Shown piece by piece: positions 1-9,500 of a stretch of 64,000 nucleotides of DNA; position 1 is the stretch's first letter, and each line of letters opens with the position of its first letter. Made by a program: the position numbers and the translations under genes. Below the pieces are notes generated by a model that had not been told where the DNA came from, did no database searches, and was given only the letters and a program-made list of their open reading frames with translations. The DNA is from Saccharopolyspora sp. SCSIO 74807. GTDB lineage: Bacteria; Actinomycetota; Actinomycetes; Mycobacteriales; Pseudonocardiaceae. The stretch covers positions 372,001 to 436,000 of the forward strand of contig NZ_CP146100.1 of the NCBI RefSeq assembly GCF_037023755.1. The letters run 5' to 3'.

Positions 1-530
1 GCGTGGCGCATCGTCAGGCCGATGTCGTCGAGACCTTCCAGCAGCCGCCAGCGGGTGTAGTCGTCGAGCGAGAACCCGACGGTGAGGTCTTTCGCCTGCA
101 CCGTGCGCTCTTGCAGGTCCACGGTGACTTCGGTGCCCGGCTCGTTCTCCAGCAGCTTCCACAGCAGTTCCACATCGGACTGCTCGCATTCGGCGGCCAG
201 CAGGCCCTGTTTGCCCGCGTTGCCGCGGAAGATGTCCGCGAACCGGGAAGAGATGACCACCCGGAAGCCGTAGTCCTTCAACGCCCACACCGCGTGCTCG
301 CGGGACGATCCGGTGCCGAAGTCGGGGCCTGCGACCAGAACGCTGCCGTTGCGGAACGCCTCGTTGTTGAGCACGAAGGTCTCGTCGCCGCGCCATGCGG
401 CGAACAGCGCGTCCTCGAACCCGGTGCGCGCGACCCGCTTGAGGTACACGGCGGGGATGATCTGGTCGGTGTCCACGTTGGACCGGCGCAGCGGGACGCC
501 GACACCGGTGTGCGTGGTGAACGGTTCCAT
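1..530 (-). CDS. leuD: 3-isopropylmalate dehydratase small subunit (LeuD), 3' end cut off
   Basis: The small subunit pairs with LeuC to isomerise 2-isopropylmalate to 3-isopropylmalate in leucine synthesis; actinobacterial LeuCD also act on citramalate for isoleucine. About 176 codons are visible, and the frame runs off the left edge at the usual C-terminal [12 protein letters not shown] stretch, so roughly 20 residues are missing. It begins [22 protein letters not shown], followed by the family signature [11 protein letters not shown] and a [13 protein letters not shown] loop typical of aconitase-type swivel domains. The ATG at 528-530 has an AGGAGGA Shine-Dalgarno at 538-544. It lies 27 bases after leuC on the same strand, so the two are cotranscribed. 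The identification is firm. Confidence 0.96.
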   Translation of the reverse strand, partial: MEPFTTHTGVGVPLRRSNVDTDQIIPAVYLKRVARTGFEDALFAAWRGDETFVLNNEAFRNGSVLVAGPDFGTGSSREHAVWALKDYGFRVVISSRFADIFRGNAGKQGLLAAECEQSDVELLWKLLENEPGTEVTVDLQERTVQAKDLTVGFSLDDYTRWRLLEGLDDIGLTMRH

Positions 531-557
531 CGTTGGTTCCTCCTGTTGCGCGGGCGG

Positions 558-1961
558 TCAGTCGAGGTCTTCCGGGGAGGACAGCGTGCCGCGCACCGCG
601 GTCGCCGCGGCGACCAGCGGCGAGACCAAGTGGGTGCGGCCGCCTTTGCCCTGCCTGCCCTCGAAGTTGCGGTTGGACGTGGAGGCACTGCGCTCGCCGG
701 GGGTCAGCTGGTCGGGGTTCATGCCGAGGCACATCGAGCAGCCCGCCGAGCGCCATTCCGCCCCCGCGGCGGTGAAGACCTCGTTGAGCCCTTCGGATTC
801 GGCCTGCTGCCGGACCTTCATCGAGCCGGGCACCACCATCATCCGCACGTCCGAGGACACCTTGCGCCCGTCCAGGATGGCCGCTGCGGCCCGCAAGTCC
901 TCGATGCGGCCGTTGGTGCAGGAACCGAGGAAGACGGTGTCCACGACGACCTCACGCAGCGGAGTGCCGCCCTGCAGGCCCATGTAGGCCAACGCCTTTT
1001 CGACCGCGTAGCGCTCGGAATCCTCGGCGATGGCCTCGGGATCCGGAATCCGCTCGCCCAGCGGCAGCCCTTGGCCCGGGTTGGTGCCCCACGTGACGAA
1101 CGGCGTGAGTTCGTCGGCGTCCAGGGTGACTTCCGCGTCGAACTCGGCATCTTCGTCGGTGCGCAGCGTCTTCCAGTACGCCACGGCCGCGTCCCAGTCG
1201 GCGCCCTGCGGCGCGTGCGGACGGCCCCGCAGGTACTCGAAGGTCGTCTCGTCCGGCGCGATCATCCCGGCCCGCGCGCCCGCTTCGATGGACATGTTGC
1301 AGATCGTCATGCGGGCTTCCATGGACAGCTGGCGGATGGCTTCGCCGCGGTACTCCAGGACGTAGCCCTGCCCGCCGCCGGTGCCGATCTTGGCGATGAC
1401 CGCGAGGATGATGTCCTTGCTCGTGACACCGGGCCGCAGCGTGCCTTCGACGTTGATGGCCATGGTCTTGAACGGGCGCAGCGGCAGCGTCTGGGTGGCC
1501 AGCACGTGCTCCACCTCGGAGGTGCCGATGCCGAACGCCAGCGCGCCGAACGCGCCGTGCGTGGAGGTGTGGCTGTCGCCGCACACCACCGTCGTGCCGG
1601 GCTGGGTGAGCCCGAGCTGCGGCCCCACCACGTGCACGATGCCCTGCTCGGCGTCGCCCATGGGGTGCAGGCGGACACCGAATTCCTCGCAGTTGCGCCG
1701 CAAAGTGTCCACCTGCGTGCGCGAGACCGGATCGGCGATCGGCAGCTCGGTGCCGGTGGTGGGCACGTTGTGGTCTTCGGTCGCGATCGTCAGGTCGGGT
1801 CGCCGGACCGGCCGGTCCGCCAGCCGCAGCCCCTCGAACGCCTGGGGGCTGGTGACTTCGTGCACGAGGTGGAGGTCGATGTAGAGCAGGTCGGGCTCGT
1901 AGCCCTCGCCTCGGCGCACGATGTGGCCGTCCCAGACCTTCTCCGCGAGCGTGTTGCCCAT
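558..1961 (-). CDS. leuC: 3-isopropylmalate dehydratase large subunit (LeuC)
   Basis: This is the 4Fe-4S aconitase-family large subunit of isopropylmalate isomerase, 467 residues, the normal family length. The start [15 protein letters not shown] is chosen over an upstream in-frame extension because ATG 1959-1961 is preceded by GGGAGGAGCG. Visible signatures include [14 protein letters not shown] near the N terminus, [33 protein letters not shown], and the cluster-ligand region FLGSCTNGR with a second cysteine pair in [13 protein letters not shown]. The C terminus has the expected [20 protein letters not shown]. It heads a leuCD operon reading left, divergent from the IclR regulator at 2080, and the 118-base shared intergenic region holds a candidate operator. 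Confidence 0.97.
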   Translation of the reverse strand: MGNTLAEKVWDGHIVRRGEGYEPDLLYIDLHLVHEVTSPQAFEGLRLADRPVRRPDLTIATEDHNVPTTGTELPIADPVSRTQVDTLRRNCEEFGVRLHPMGDAEQGIVHVVGPQLGLTQPGTTVVCGDSHTSTHGAFGALAFGIGTSEVEHVLATQTLPLRPFKTMAINVEGTLRPGVTSKDIILAVIAKIGTGGGQGYVLEYRGEAIRQLSMEARMTICNMSIEAGARAGMIAPDETTFEYLRGRPHAPQGADWDAAVAYWKTLRTDEDAEFDAEVTLDADELTPFVTWGTNPGQGLPLGERIPDPEAIAEDSERYAVEKALAYMGLQGGTPLREVVVDTVFLGSCTNGRIEDLRAAAAILDGRKVSSDVRMMVVPGSMKVRQQAESEGLNEVFTAAGAEWRSAGCSMCLGMNPDQLTPGERSASTSNRNFEGRQGKGGRTHLVSPLVAAATAVRGTLSSPEDLD

Positions 1962-2046
1962 CGCTCCTCCCGATCGAAAGGTGGTGGTCGCACCGCTGCC
2001 CGGCGGGCAAGCAGACCCTGCGCAGCGGCACTGTCCCAAGAAGTGG

Positions 2047-2067
2047 ACTTCTCAGATGACGAGAAGT
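2047..2067. promoter_or_regulatory. Inverted repeat between leuC and ndgR, candidate operator
   Basis: A perfect 7-bp inverted repeat, ACTTCTC and GAGAAGT separated by 7 bases, lies in the divergent leuC/IclR intergenic region, 12 bases upstream of the regulator's GTG. NdgR/LtbR-type IclR proteins are known to control leuCD from this position, so an autoregulatory and leuCD operator is the natural reading. Binding itself is inference. Confidence 0.5.
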
Positions 2068-2079
2068 TAGTATCGGTAC

Positions 2080-2781
2080 GTGGGACAGCATAGCGGCATC
2101 GGAGTGTTGGACAAGGCAGTGGCCGTGTTGCAGGCCGTGGCCGAAGAACCTTGCGGCCTCACGGAGTTGTGCAGCCGCACGGGTCTGCCGCGGGCGACCG
2201 CGCACCGGTTGGCGGTCGGCCTGGAGGTGCACCGGATGCTGCGCCGCGGCTCGGACGGCCGGTGGCGCCCGGGTGCGTCGCTGGCGGAATTGGCCGGTGG
2301 CGCGGTGGATCCGCTGCTGGAGGCGTCGTCCACGGTGCTGCCCAAACTGCGGGAAGTCACCGGGGAAAGCGTCCAGCTCTACCGCAGGGACGGTTTGCAG
2401 CGGCTGTGCATCGCTTCCGCGGAACCGCCGAGCGGGTTGCGGGACACGGTCCCGGTCGGCTCGACGGTGTCGATGATGGCGGGCTCGGGCGCGAAAGTCC
2501 TTGCGGCGTGGGCGGATCCGGCCACCCAACGAGCGGTGCTGGCCGAGGCCGTCTTCGGCGAGCGCACGCTGCTGGAGGTCCGCCGCCGCGGCTGGGCGCA
2601 AAGCGTCGCCGAACGCGAGTCGGGTGTGGCCAGCGTCTCGGCCCCGGTCCGCGATTCGCAGGGCACGGTGGTGGCGGCCATCAGCGTTTCCGGCCCGATC
2701 GACCGCATGGGCCGCCGACCGGGCGCCCGCTGGGCCGCCGACCTGTTGGCGGCCGCGGATGCCTTGCAGAACCGCATCTGA
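2080..2781 (+). CDS. ndgR: IclR-family transcriptional regulator, NdgR/LtbR type
   Basis: This 233-residue DNA-binding regulator has an N-terminal winged helix (about residues 5-65: SGIGVLDKAVAVLQAV, then LTELCSRTGLPRATAHRLAVGLE) and a C-terminal IclR effector domain (about 80-230, ending GARWAADLLAAADALQNRI). The position, divergent from leuCD, is that of NdgR in Streptomyces and LtbR in Corynebacterium. Those proteins repress or tune leuCD and other amino-acid genes, and NdgR also responds to growth-phase and stress signals. The GTG start has no strong Shine-Dalgarno. The symbol rests on genomic position and domain layout, so orthology is likely but not proven. A palindrome just upstream (2047-2067) could be its own site. 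Confidence 0.85.
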   Translation: MGQHSGIGVLDKAVAVLQAVAEEPCGLTELCSRTGLPRATAHRLAVGLEVHRMLRRGSDGRWRPGASLAELAGGAVDPLLEASSTVLPKLREVTGESVQLYRRDGLQRLCIASAEPPSGLRDTVPVGSTVSMMAGSGAKVLAAWADPATQRAVLAEAVFGERTLLEVRRRGWAQSVAERESGVASVSAPVRDSQGTVVAAISVSGPIDRMGRRPGARWAADLLAAADALQNRI

Positions 2782-2895
2782 TCCTTCGGGGCCCATCCGT
2801 CTTCGGGGCCGTCGGCTTTCGGGGCTCATCGACTCTCGGGGCCCGTCGACCTTCGCGGCGCTGGCGGATTTCCGGGCGCCGTCGGCCTTCCGCGC
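2782..2895. repeat. Degenerate 17-bp tandem repeat after ndgR
   Basis: About six to seven imperfect copies of a 16-18-bp unit resembling GTCGNCTTTCGGGGCC follow the ndgR stop codon directly. Copies drift progressively toward the right end. The rest of the gap to 3028 holds no convincing gene. Alternative frames here read as low-complexity arginine/proline-rich peptides and were not accepted. Confidence 0.55.
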
Positions 2896-3028
2896 AACGG
2901 GAGATGTCGCTCGGTCCTTCCCGCCGCTGCCGACGAAGTGAGCGGCGAACCGCTGACCCGGCGCAGCGACGCCGTGCGGACGGCACATCGGACCGGACGG
3001 ACCGCTCTGGGCCGAGCGGCCGGATGGT

Positions 3029-3805
3029 TCAGGCGTGCCGGCGCACGAGCGCGTACTCGAAGGGCAAGTGCAGGAAGGTTCCGTCGGGCAACGGGACGCG
3101 GGAGGACAGCGCCAGTTCCCCGGCCTCCATCACCAGCCACCCGTGCCGCCGGTACAGCCCGGTGAGCCCTTGAGCGGGGAGCTCGGCGGGCCACAGGCCC
3201 GTCGTCGCCGCCTCCCGGATCGCTTCGGGCCACTCGCCGAAGCACTCCGCCAACTCGGCGAGGGACTCGGTGAAGCGTTCGGAGAGCTCGACGTCGAAGA
3301 CCCGCCCGCGCTGCCCGGTCAGCACGGCGAGGCCGGCCAACGCGTTCGGCCACTGCTCCGCTGCCATCGCGTGCAGCACGCCGCGCAGGTGCACGTTCGC
3401 GTCGCCGATGCGCTCGTGCAGCGCCCGGACCGCGGCCAAGTCGGTGCTGTCGAGCTGTTCGTAGCGGACCCCGGTGTGCCCGTTCCCCGTGCGCCCGATC
3501 CTGGTGCGCCCGATCCAGGTGTTCCCGTTCCCGGTGTGCGCCTTCTCCAGCGCCGCGGCGGCGACGTCGGTGCCGAGCACGGTCTCGAAGTGCTCGGCGA
3601 AGTGCTCGGTCAACCCGCCGTTCCCGCAACCGGCGTCGACCAGCGGCAGCCGGGAGTCGAACCCCGCGAGCAGCATCGGCAGGTAGGGGGCCATGTCCTC
3701 GGCGGTGCCGAAGTGCCACGGCACCGGCAGGTCCGGGCTGGTCCCGGCCAGCTGCCAATAGGACTCCCAAGCGCCGGGTTCATTCGTTCCGGTGGATTCG
3801 GCCAT
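3029..3805 (-). CDS. Class I SAM-dependent methyltransferase
   Basis: A 258-residue Rossmann-fold methyltransferase. Motif I is LVDAGCGNGGLTEHFAE (about residues 55-72), followed by GTDVAAAALEKA. The ATG at 3803-3805 is preferred over an upstream extension because homologous-looking sequence begins there. The substrate is not evident. After motif II the protein carries a low-complexity insert built from four pentapeptide-length units (see the repeat at 3475-3534), which probably forms a surface loop. It is transcribed divergently from a second methyltransferase at 4123 and is the left edge of the oxidase/RebD-like cluster, so modification of that pathway's product is the most likely role. A free-standing housekeeping methyltransferase cannot be excluded. 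Confidence 0.8.
   Translation of the reverse strand: MAESTGTNEPGAWESYWQLAGTSPDLPVPWHFGTAEDMAPYLPMLLAGFDSRLPLVDAGCGNGGLTEHFAEHFETVLGTDVAAAALEKAHTGNGNTWIGRTRIGRTGNGHTGVRYEQLDSTDLAAVRALHERIGDANVHLRGVLHAMAAEQWPNALAGLAVLTGQRGRVFDVELSERFTESLAELAECFGEWPEAIREAATTGLWPAELPAQGLTGLYRRHGWLVMEAGELALSSRVPLPDGTFLHLPFEYALVRRHA
3475..3534 (-). repeat. Four 15-bp in-frame tandem units inside a methyltransferase
   Basis: Four 15-base units of the type TGCGCCCGATCCTGG lie end to end and in frame, giving five-residue repeats such as GNGNT, WIGRT, RIGRT and GNGHT between the second strand and the next helix of the Rossmann fold. The pattern is typical of replication-slippage expansion. A similar 15-bp expansion occurs in the RebD-like gene of the same cluster. 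Confidence 0.7.
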
Positions 3806-3965
3806 CGCCTCGCCCCTTCTTCGGCCCTGCCGCACGACCGGCAGGTGTGGCTGCATTGCACAGCCCGGGCACCGGCTCGCGGGTCGCACATATCTGGCGA
3901 GCACCAAAGTAGTCCGCGATTTCGCCTGGTGGTCGCGGTTGCCCGCGATACCGCTCGATGGTGGC

Positions 3966-4029
3966 GCGAGAAAACCAGCCCTGCCGAAATTTTGATCGCG
4001 ACATGAAAAATCCAGCCGAAATGTTCCGG
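3966..4029 (+). promoter_or_regulatory. Two tandem copies of a cluster-specific upstream element
   Basis: The divergent methyltransferase intergenic region (3806-4122) contains two related copies of a motif. One is at 3966-3994 and the better one at 3998-4029, with the blocks GCGA, TGAAAAA, then CGAAATGTT and CCG. A very similar copy lies at 4902-4933 before the oxidase gene. The better copy here and the oxidase copy both begin exactly 125 bases upstream of the chosen start codons (4123 and 5027). A shared activator or repressor site is inferred. The rest of the intergenic region shows nothing further. Confidence 0.55.
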
Positions 4030-4122
4030 ACGCCGCGCCTATTGCGAACCCGAACCCCCAGGAGGAAGATCGCGCCGAAACCGGCGTGCGGCACGGAGGC
4101 CGGTTCGGACGAGGAGGTCATC

Positions 4123-4875
4123 GTGGCAGAACAGTCCGGCGCGCCCGAATTCGTCAAGGAGAACGTCGATTTCGAAGCCTGCTACCAGGGTCAGCGCTTT
4201 CTGGCGGGAACCGATCTGACCTTCCCGGTGGCCCCCTGGGACATCGGCGAACCGCAGCCCGCCCTGGTGGAGCTGGCCGACCGGACCGCGTTCTCCGGCG
4301 ATGTCCTCGACGCCGGCTGCGGGCTCGGCGAGAACGCGATCTTCCTGGCCGGTCGTGGCTACCGGGTGACCGCGTTCGACTGCTCGCCGACAGCTCTGGA
4401 CCGCGCCCGCGCGCGGGCCCGCGAATGCGCCGCCCAGGTCGAGTTCGTGCAGGCGGACGCCACTCGGCTCGGCGAGCTCAGCGGGCGCCGCTTCGGCACC
4501 GTCGTGGACAGCGCGCTGTACCACTGCCTCGGTGCGCAGCAGCAGCACCGATACGCCGCCGCCTTGCACGAGGTCACCGAACCGGGCGCGCGACTGCACC
4601 TGCTGTGCTGGGCGGTGGCGGGCGAGGACGCGGCCGTGCGGCATCCGATGGGCGTCGGCGAGCAGAGCATCCGGGCCACCTTGGACGCTCGCTGGGAAGT
4701 TCTGGAAGTGCGCACCGCGCAGATTTCCACCGCGCTGATCCGGGACGCGCTCACCGAGGCGGACATCGCCCTGTTCGCGCGGAAAGGGGTCGGCATCGAC
4801 CCGGGCAGGGCGGCGGTCGACGACCGGGGAAGGATTTCCGCGCCTGCCTGGTTCGTGAGCGCGGTGCGCCGCTGA
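4123..4875 (+). CDS. Class I SAM-dependent methyltransferase, Rv0560c-like
   Basis: A 250-residue methyltransferase. It starts at GTG 4123 behind a strong GGAGG at about 4112-4116; the frame is open further upstream but that part looks like regulatory DNA. Motif I is VLDAGCGLGENAIFLAGRG, motif II VTAFDCSPTALDRARARA, and a DATRL acidic loop follows. The N-terminal PWDIGEPQPALVELAD phrase is characteristic of the mycobacterial Rv0560c-like small-molecule methyltransferases, which act on phenolic or quinone hydroxyls or indole-type nitrogens. It sits 151 bases upstream of the oxidase gene and shares an upstream element with it, which argues for one pathway. The acceptor in this organism is unknown. 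Confidence 0.85.
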   Translation: MAEQSGAPEFVKENVDFEACYQGQRFLAGTDLTFPVAPWDIGEPQPALVELADRTAFSGDVLDAGCGLGENAIFLAGRGYRVTAFDCSPTALDRARARARECAAQVEFVQADATRLGELSGRRFGTVVDSALYHCLGAQQQHRYAAALHEVTEPGARLHLLCWAVAGEDAAVRHPMGVGEQSIRATLDARWEVLEVRTAQISTALIRDALTEADIALFARKGVGIDPGRAAVDDRGRISAPAWFVSAVRR

Positions 4876-4901
4876 GGACGCGGCGCTTTTGCGCTTTCCC
4901 C

Positions 4902-4933
4902 GCGATTTGAAAAACCCCGGCGAAATGTTTCCG
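4902..4933 (+). promoter_or_regulatory. Third copy of the cluster-specific upstream element
   Basis: The blocks GCGA, TTTGAAAAA, GGCGAAATG and TTTCCG repeat the element seen at 3998-4029 with only a few substitutions. This copy lies between the Rv0560c-like methyltransferase and the oxidase. A weak -10-like CATAAT occurs at 4987-4992, downstream of the element and 35 bases before the oxidase start codon. Confidence 0.55.
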
Positions 4934-5026
4934 CTACCGATCGCCCTTCCGGGTGATCATGGATGTGGCGAACCGGCGAACTGCGACATAATCCGTTTTG
5001 TGCGAACAGCTGGGGGAAGATCTCAC

Positions 5027-6475
5027 GTGGCGGCGGAACCGCCCGCCGTGGCGATTCTCGGCGCCGGGATCGCGGGACTGGTGGCGGCGCACGAATTGGA
5101 AAGGCTGGGGCATTCGGTCATCGTGCTGGAGGGCAGCGGCCGCATCGGCGGACGCGTGTTCACCCACCGGTTCGGCTCCGCCGACAACGCCCCTTACGCG
5201 GATTTGGGCGCGATGCGCATTCCGACCGGTCACGCGCTGACCATGCGCTACGTGGACGAACTCGGCCTCACGCCCGCGCTGCGCCCGTTCCGCACGATCC
5301 TGAGCGACCCGAACAACTACCTGGCGACCGGCCGCGGCTTCGTCCGGGTGCGGGACGCGGCCGGGCCGGTGGTCGAGGACCTGCGGTGCGCGGTCCCGGT
5401 GGATTCCTTCCGGCGGGACACCGTGCTGTTCTGCGCCTGGCTGGCCGCGCTCGCCCGGGCGGTGGGCCCGCGTGCGCTGCGCACGGGCCTGGCCGCGGAG
5501 ATCACCCCGATGCTGCGCGCAGCCGACCGCGTCGACCTGTCGTCGTACGTGCACGGGCCGGCCGACCGGTTCGACCTGGTCGGCGCCTTCGACACCCATC
5601 CGCAACTGCGCGAGGCGTGCGGCGTCCGGCTGGCCGGGTTCATCGACGACCTGCTGCTGGAGACCGGAACCCGGCTGCGGTACCTGGCGGGCGGGATGGG
5701 CCGGATCACCGACCGGCTGGCCGCCCGGCTCCGCGGCCCGGTCCTGCTGGACCGGGAGGTCGTGAGCTTGCACGTCCGCGGCGACCAGGTGCTCGTCGGG
5801 CTGCGGCACCGGGGCGTCGACGTGCTCTCGAGATATCCGGTCGCGGTGTGCACGCTGCCGTTCTCGGTGCTGCGCGAGCTGCAGCTGGCGGGCTTGGACG
5901 ACGACAAGCGGGAGGTGATCCGCAGCGTCGAGTACGCGGCGGCCACGAAGATCGCACTGCACTGCCGGGAGCCCTTCTGGAAACGCGCCGCGGTCTCGGG
6001 CGGCGCGTCCGCGACCGGCGGGCGGCTGCGCCAGACGTACTACCTGCCGCAGGACGGCGACCCGGCGTTGGGCGCCGTGCTGCTGGGCTCCTACGCGATC
6101 GCCGAGGACGCCGCCCCGCTCGGCCGGTTGCCCGCCGACCGCAGGCACGCCGCTTCGCTGGAGGAGCTGGCCGGGCTGCACCCGGAGCTCAAGGCGCCGG
6201 GCGCCGTGCTCGGCGCCGCGAGCATCTCCTGGGGCGACCACCGCTGGAGCAAGGGCTGCGCCGCGCACCGCTGGCGGTGGGGCAAGGACGCGGCCGCGGC
6301 CAGGGCCGAGGGAATGCGCGCGGCCCGCCCGCAGGGAGGGCTGTTCTTCGCCGGTGAGCACTGCTCGTCCACTCCGGCGTGGATCAACGGGGCCATCGAG
6401 TCGGCGCTGGCCGTCACCGGCGCCGTGGACGCGGCGTTGCGGACCGGTGCGGCCGACCGCGCGCAACGATCGTGA
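5027..6475 (+). CDS. FAD-dependent L-amino acid oxidase, RebO/VioA-like
   Basis: A 482-residue flavin amine oxidase predicted to oxidise an L-amino acid, most likely tryptophan, to the 2-imino acid that the next enzyme dimerises. It has the dinucleotide fold VAILGAGIAGLVAAHELERLG (residues 8-28), the RIGGRVFTH flavin loop, and GAMRIP with Arg64, the position of the carboxylate-binding arginine in VioA as I recall it. The C-terminal flavin segment is GLFFAGEHCSSTPAWINGAIESA. GTG 5027 has GGGGGAAG about eight bases upstream. It is followed after 36 bases by the RebD/VioB-like gene. That pairing is diagnostic of bisindole pathways (RebO-RebD, StaO-StaD, VioA-VioB). Substrate choice cannot be read from the sequence alone; phenylalanine or a halogenated tryptophan remain possible. 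Confidence 0.88.
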   Translation: MAAEPPAVAILGAGIAGLVAAHELERLGHSVIVLEGSGRIGGRVFTHRFGSADNAPYADLGAMRIPTGHALTMRYVDELGLTPALRPFRTILSDPNNYLATGRGFVRVRDAAGPVVEDLRCAVPVDSFRRDTVLFCAWLAALARAVGPRALRTGLAAEITPMLRAADRVDLSSYVHGPADRFDLVGAFDTHPQLREACGVRLAGFIDDLLLETGTRLRYLAGGMGRITDRLAARLRGPVLLDREVVSLHVRGDQVLVGLRHRGVDVLSRYPVAVCTLPFSVLRELQLAGLDDDKREVIRSVEYAAATKIALHCREPFWKRAAVSGGASATGGRLRQTYYLPQDGDPALGAVLLGSYAIAEDAAPLGRLPADRRHAASLEELAGLHPELKAPGAVLGAASISWGDHRWSKGCAAHRWRWGKDAAAARAEGMRAARPQGGLFFAGEHCSSTPAWINGAIESALAVTGAVDAALRTGAADRAQRS

Positions 6476-6511
6476 GCGCCCGCGCGGCGCAGCGGTGAAC
6501 AGGGGGAAACA

Positions 6512-9500
6512 GTGAGCATCTTCGACCTGCCCCGGCTGCACTTCGCCGGTACGGCGATCACCCGGCTGCCCACCGGCCCGCGCAGCGGGCGCTACGACCT
6601 GGCCGCGAACGAGGCGCTGACCGCGGACGGCACGCCGTTCCCGCGGGACCGGCCTGCCGCGGAGTACCACGAGCACCTCGACGGGCTCGGCGAGCGCTTC
6701 GAACCCGACGGCCGGCTCCGGCCGGACGGGCGGTTCGGCACCGCCAAGGGCTGGAACTTCGGCGGCAACGGGCACTTCTGGCTGGACGCCCGCATCACCG
6801 GGTGGGAGCGCGTGCCGGGCGCGGCCGGTGCGCAGGATCCGGTGCTCGGGCGGGCGGTGGACCTGTGGGGGCACTTCAACGAGCACCTGGCGACCACGCA
6901 CAACCGGGCTCGCGTCTTCGACGTCGACCCGGCGTCCGACTGGACCACCACCGTGCTGGCGGGTCAGTTCTGCTTCGGCCGCCAGGGTCGCTCGCACGAC
7001 ACCGGGTACATGGCGGTCGGCGCGGTCGACGGCCCGCAGCCACCTCGCTGGCAGAACTCGCAGCACGTGCACGGAGTCGGCGAGCACCCGCTGGAATCCT
7101 GGTTCCGGCGCTCTGTCGTGCATCAGTTCGCCGTGGACGCCGACGGCCTGGAGTGGTTACCCGAGGCGGAGATTTCCGAGGCGGTACGGCTGCTGCGCGC
7201 CGCGGCGGGCCCAGGCGGTCTGGTCGTCCGCTACGCGCTGAGCAACATGGCCGCACCGCGAGACAACGACACCCCGAACGTCTGGCAGGTGCGCGGCACC
7301 ATCGCTGCCCGCGACCCCGCGGAAGAGCGCACTTGTCCGGCGGGGCGGTTGCTCACCGCGCGCGAACCCCGCCGGCGCGGTGAACCGGCTCCGCTGCACA
7401 ACGCCGCGGTGCAGGTGACCGGCGAGCACACGACCTTCGACCTGATCACCGCGGTGCCCGCGCTGGGACGGAGCCCGGAGCCCGGTCCGGACGGGGTGCA
7501 CCGGCTCGGGCCGCGGCTGGACCTGGGAGATCTGCAGCTGCGCACGCTCGGCTCCGGGCAGCTGGTCGCGCGGTTGCCCAGTAGCGCCTACCGCGCGGAC
7601 ACCGCGCGGACCGGCGGGCTGGTCACCGTTGCGACCGAGCCGGGATGCGCCGCAGCCGAGGACGAGCCGCTGGTGCTCGTCCGCGAGGGGCAGGAGTCCG
7701 CGGTGCTGCTCGCCGAGGAGGAGTCGGTCGTGCGGATCGACGACTCCTGCCTGTTCCTCGACCCCGCCGAGGGAGACAGCACCGAGGGAGACAGCACCGA
7801 GCGGGACGGCAGTGCGGGGGACGGCACCGCGCGGGTACCGGTCCGCACGTACCACCTGGGACGCCCCGCTCCGCTGAACGGCCTGCGGGTGGTGCAGTTC
7901 TTCAACCCGCGCGCACTGCCGCGGGACCCGCGGGCCCAGGCCGCGGACGCCCGGTGCGGTGCGGTGCAGATCGTGCAGGTCCGGCCGGACGAAGGCGCCG
8001 CGGATTGGGCCGAATCCTGCACCTTGGACACCGACGAACAGGGCCGAGCCGTGTTGGCGGTGCGCTGCGCCACCGCCGGCGCCACCCGGCTGCTGCTGCT
8101 CCCGGAAGGCCAACACCCGCCGTGCGACCCGGACGAGCCCGGCTCAGCGGCCCGCGCGTACGACAACGACGACCGCACGGGCTACTGGCCCGCCGTCGGC
8201 TGCGCGGACGTGCGCGTGCTGCCGGACACCCGGCACCTGGACGAGATCCCGCGCGCGGAAGTCACCCACGACCTGCTCTACCGGGAGGTCTTCGCGCCCT
8301 ACGAGCTGCTGTACTCGTTCATGGCCGACGAGGTCTTCAGCCTGGCCGAGCAGAGCAAGGTGGGCACTTACGCGCGGCTGATCTGGCTGATGTCCGACCC
8401 GCGCCACCGGGACAAGACGTTCTACATGCCGCCGACCCGCGACCTGACCCGGCCGCAGGGCCGCTTGCTGCTGGCCCACCTGCGCAGGCAGCAGGCGCCC
8501 GCTCCGCCGGAGCTCGTGGCCCGGCGAGATCGACCCGGCGCCATCACCACCCGCGGTCAGCTGCGCGACGCGCTGCGCGAGGCCGCGAGCGTCGAACTCG
8601 CCGGGATGCTGCAGTACCTGTACGCCGCCTGGTCGATCCCGACGCACGAGGCCGGGCAGCAGCTGGTGCGGCGCGGCGAGTGGACCGCCGAGCAGCTGCG
8701 GCTGGCCTGCGGCGACGGCACCGAGACGCTGCGCAACGGGATGCGCGGCGAGCTGCTGAGCGTGGCGCGGGAAGAGATGGTGCACTTCCTGGTGATCAAC
8801 AACATCATCACGGCGATGGGGTTGCCGTTCCACTTGCCGGACATCGACTTCGGCCGCGTCAACCACCGTCTGCAGGTGCCGCTCGACCTGGCCTTGGAAG
8901 GGTTCGGGCTCGGGAGCGTGCAGCGGTTCATCGCGTTGGAGCAGCCGCACTCGTTGACCAGGGAGATCGCAGGCGACGTCGCGCCGGACGCGGCCGGGAA
9001 GGCGTACCCGTACCAGTCGCTCAGCGACCTCTACGCCGCCATCCGGGAGGGCATCGGCGCGGTGCCGGACCTCTTCCTGGTGCAGCGGGGGCGGGGCGGC
9101 GGCGAGCACCACCTGTTCATGCGCAGGTCGCTCAACGACGTCCACCCCGACTACCAGCTGGAGGTGGACGACGTCCCCAGCGCGCTGTTCGCCATCGACT
9201 TCGTCACCGAGCACGGCGAGGGCAACGTCCTGCCCGGGCCCGCGGACGAGGACTCGCACTACGACACCTTCCTGCGGATGTCCGACCTGCTGATGGCGCA
9301 CCGCGTCGAGGCGCCCGGCCAGCGGTGCCCACCGTGGACACCCGCGTACCCGGTGCTGCGCAATCCGACGTTGCACGCGGGCGACGGCGCCAGGGAACCG
9401 GTCACCGCGCCGGAGGCGCGCTCGGCCATGGTGCTGTTCAACCGCTCGTACTTCCTGATGCACCAGCTGATGCTGCAGCACTTCCACGGCGCGGCCGACG

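Noticed and set aside
3-2093. 696-codon open frame on the plus strand opposite leuD/leuC
   Set aside because: It is the GC-rich shadow of leuCD; it lacks any domain and reads as histidine/arginine-rich low-complexity protein.
2980-3012. Another copy of the GAGTGAACGG palindrome after the first methyltransferase
   Set aside because: Only ATCGGACCGGACGGACCGCTC resembles one arm; no matching second arm and no GAGTGA end.
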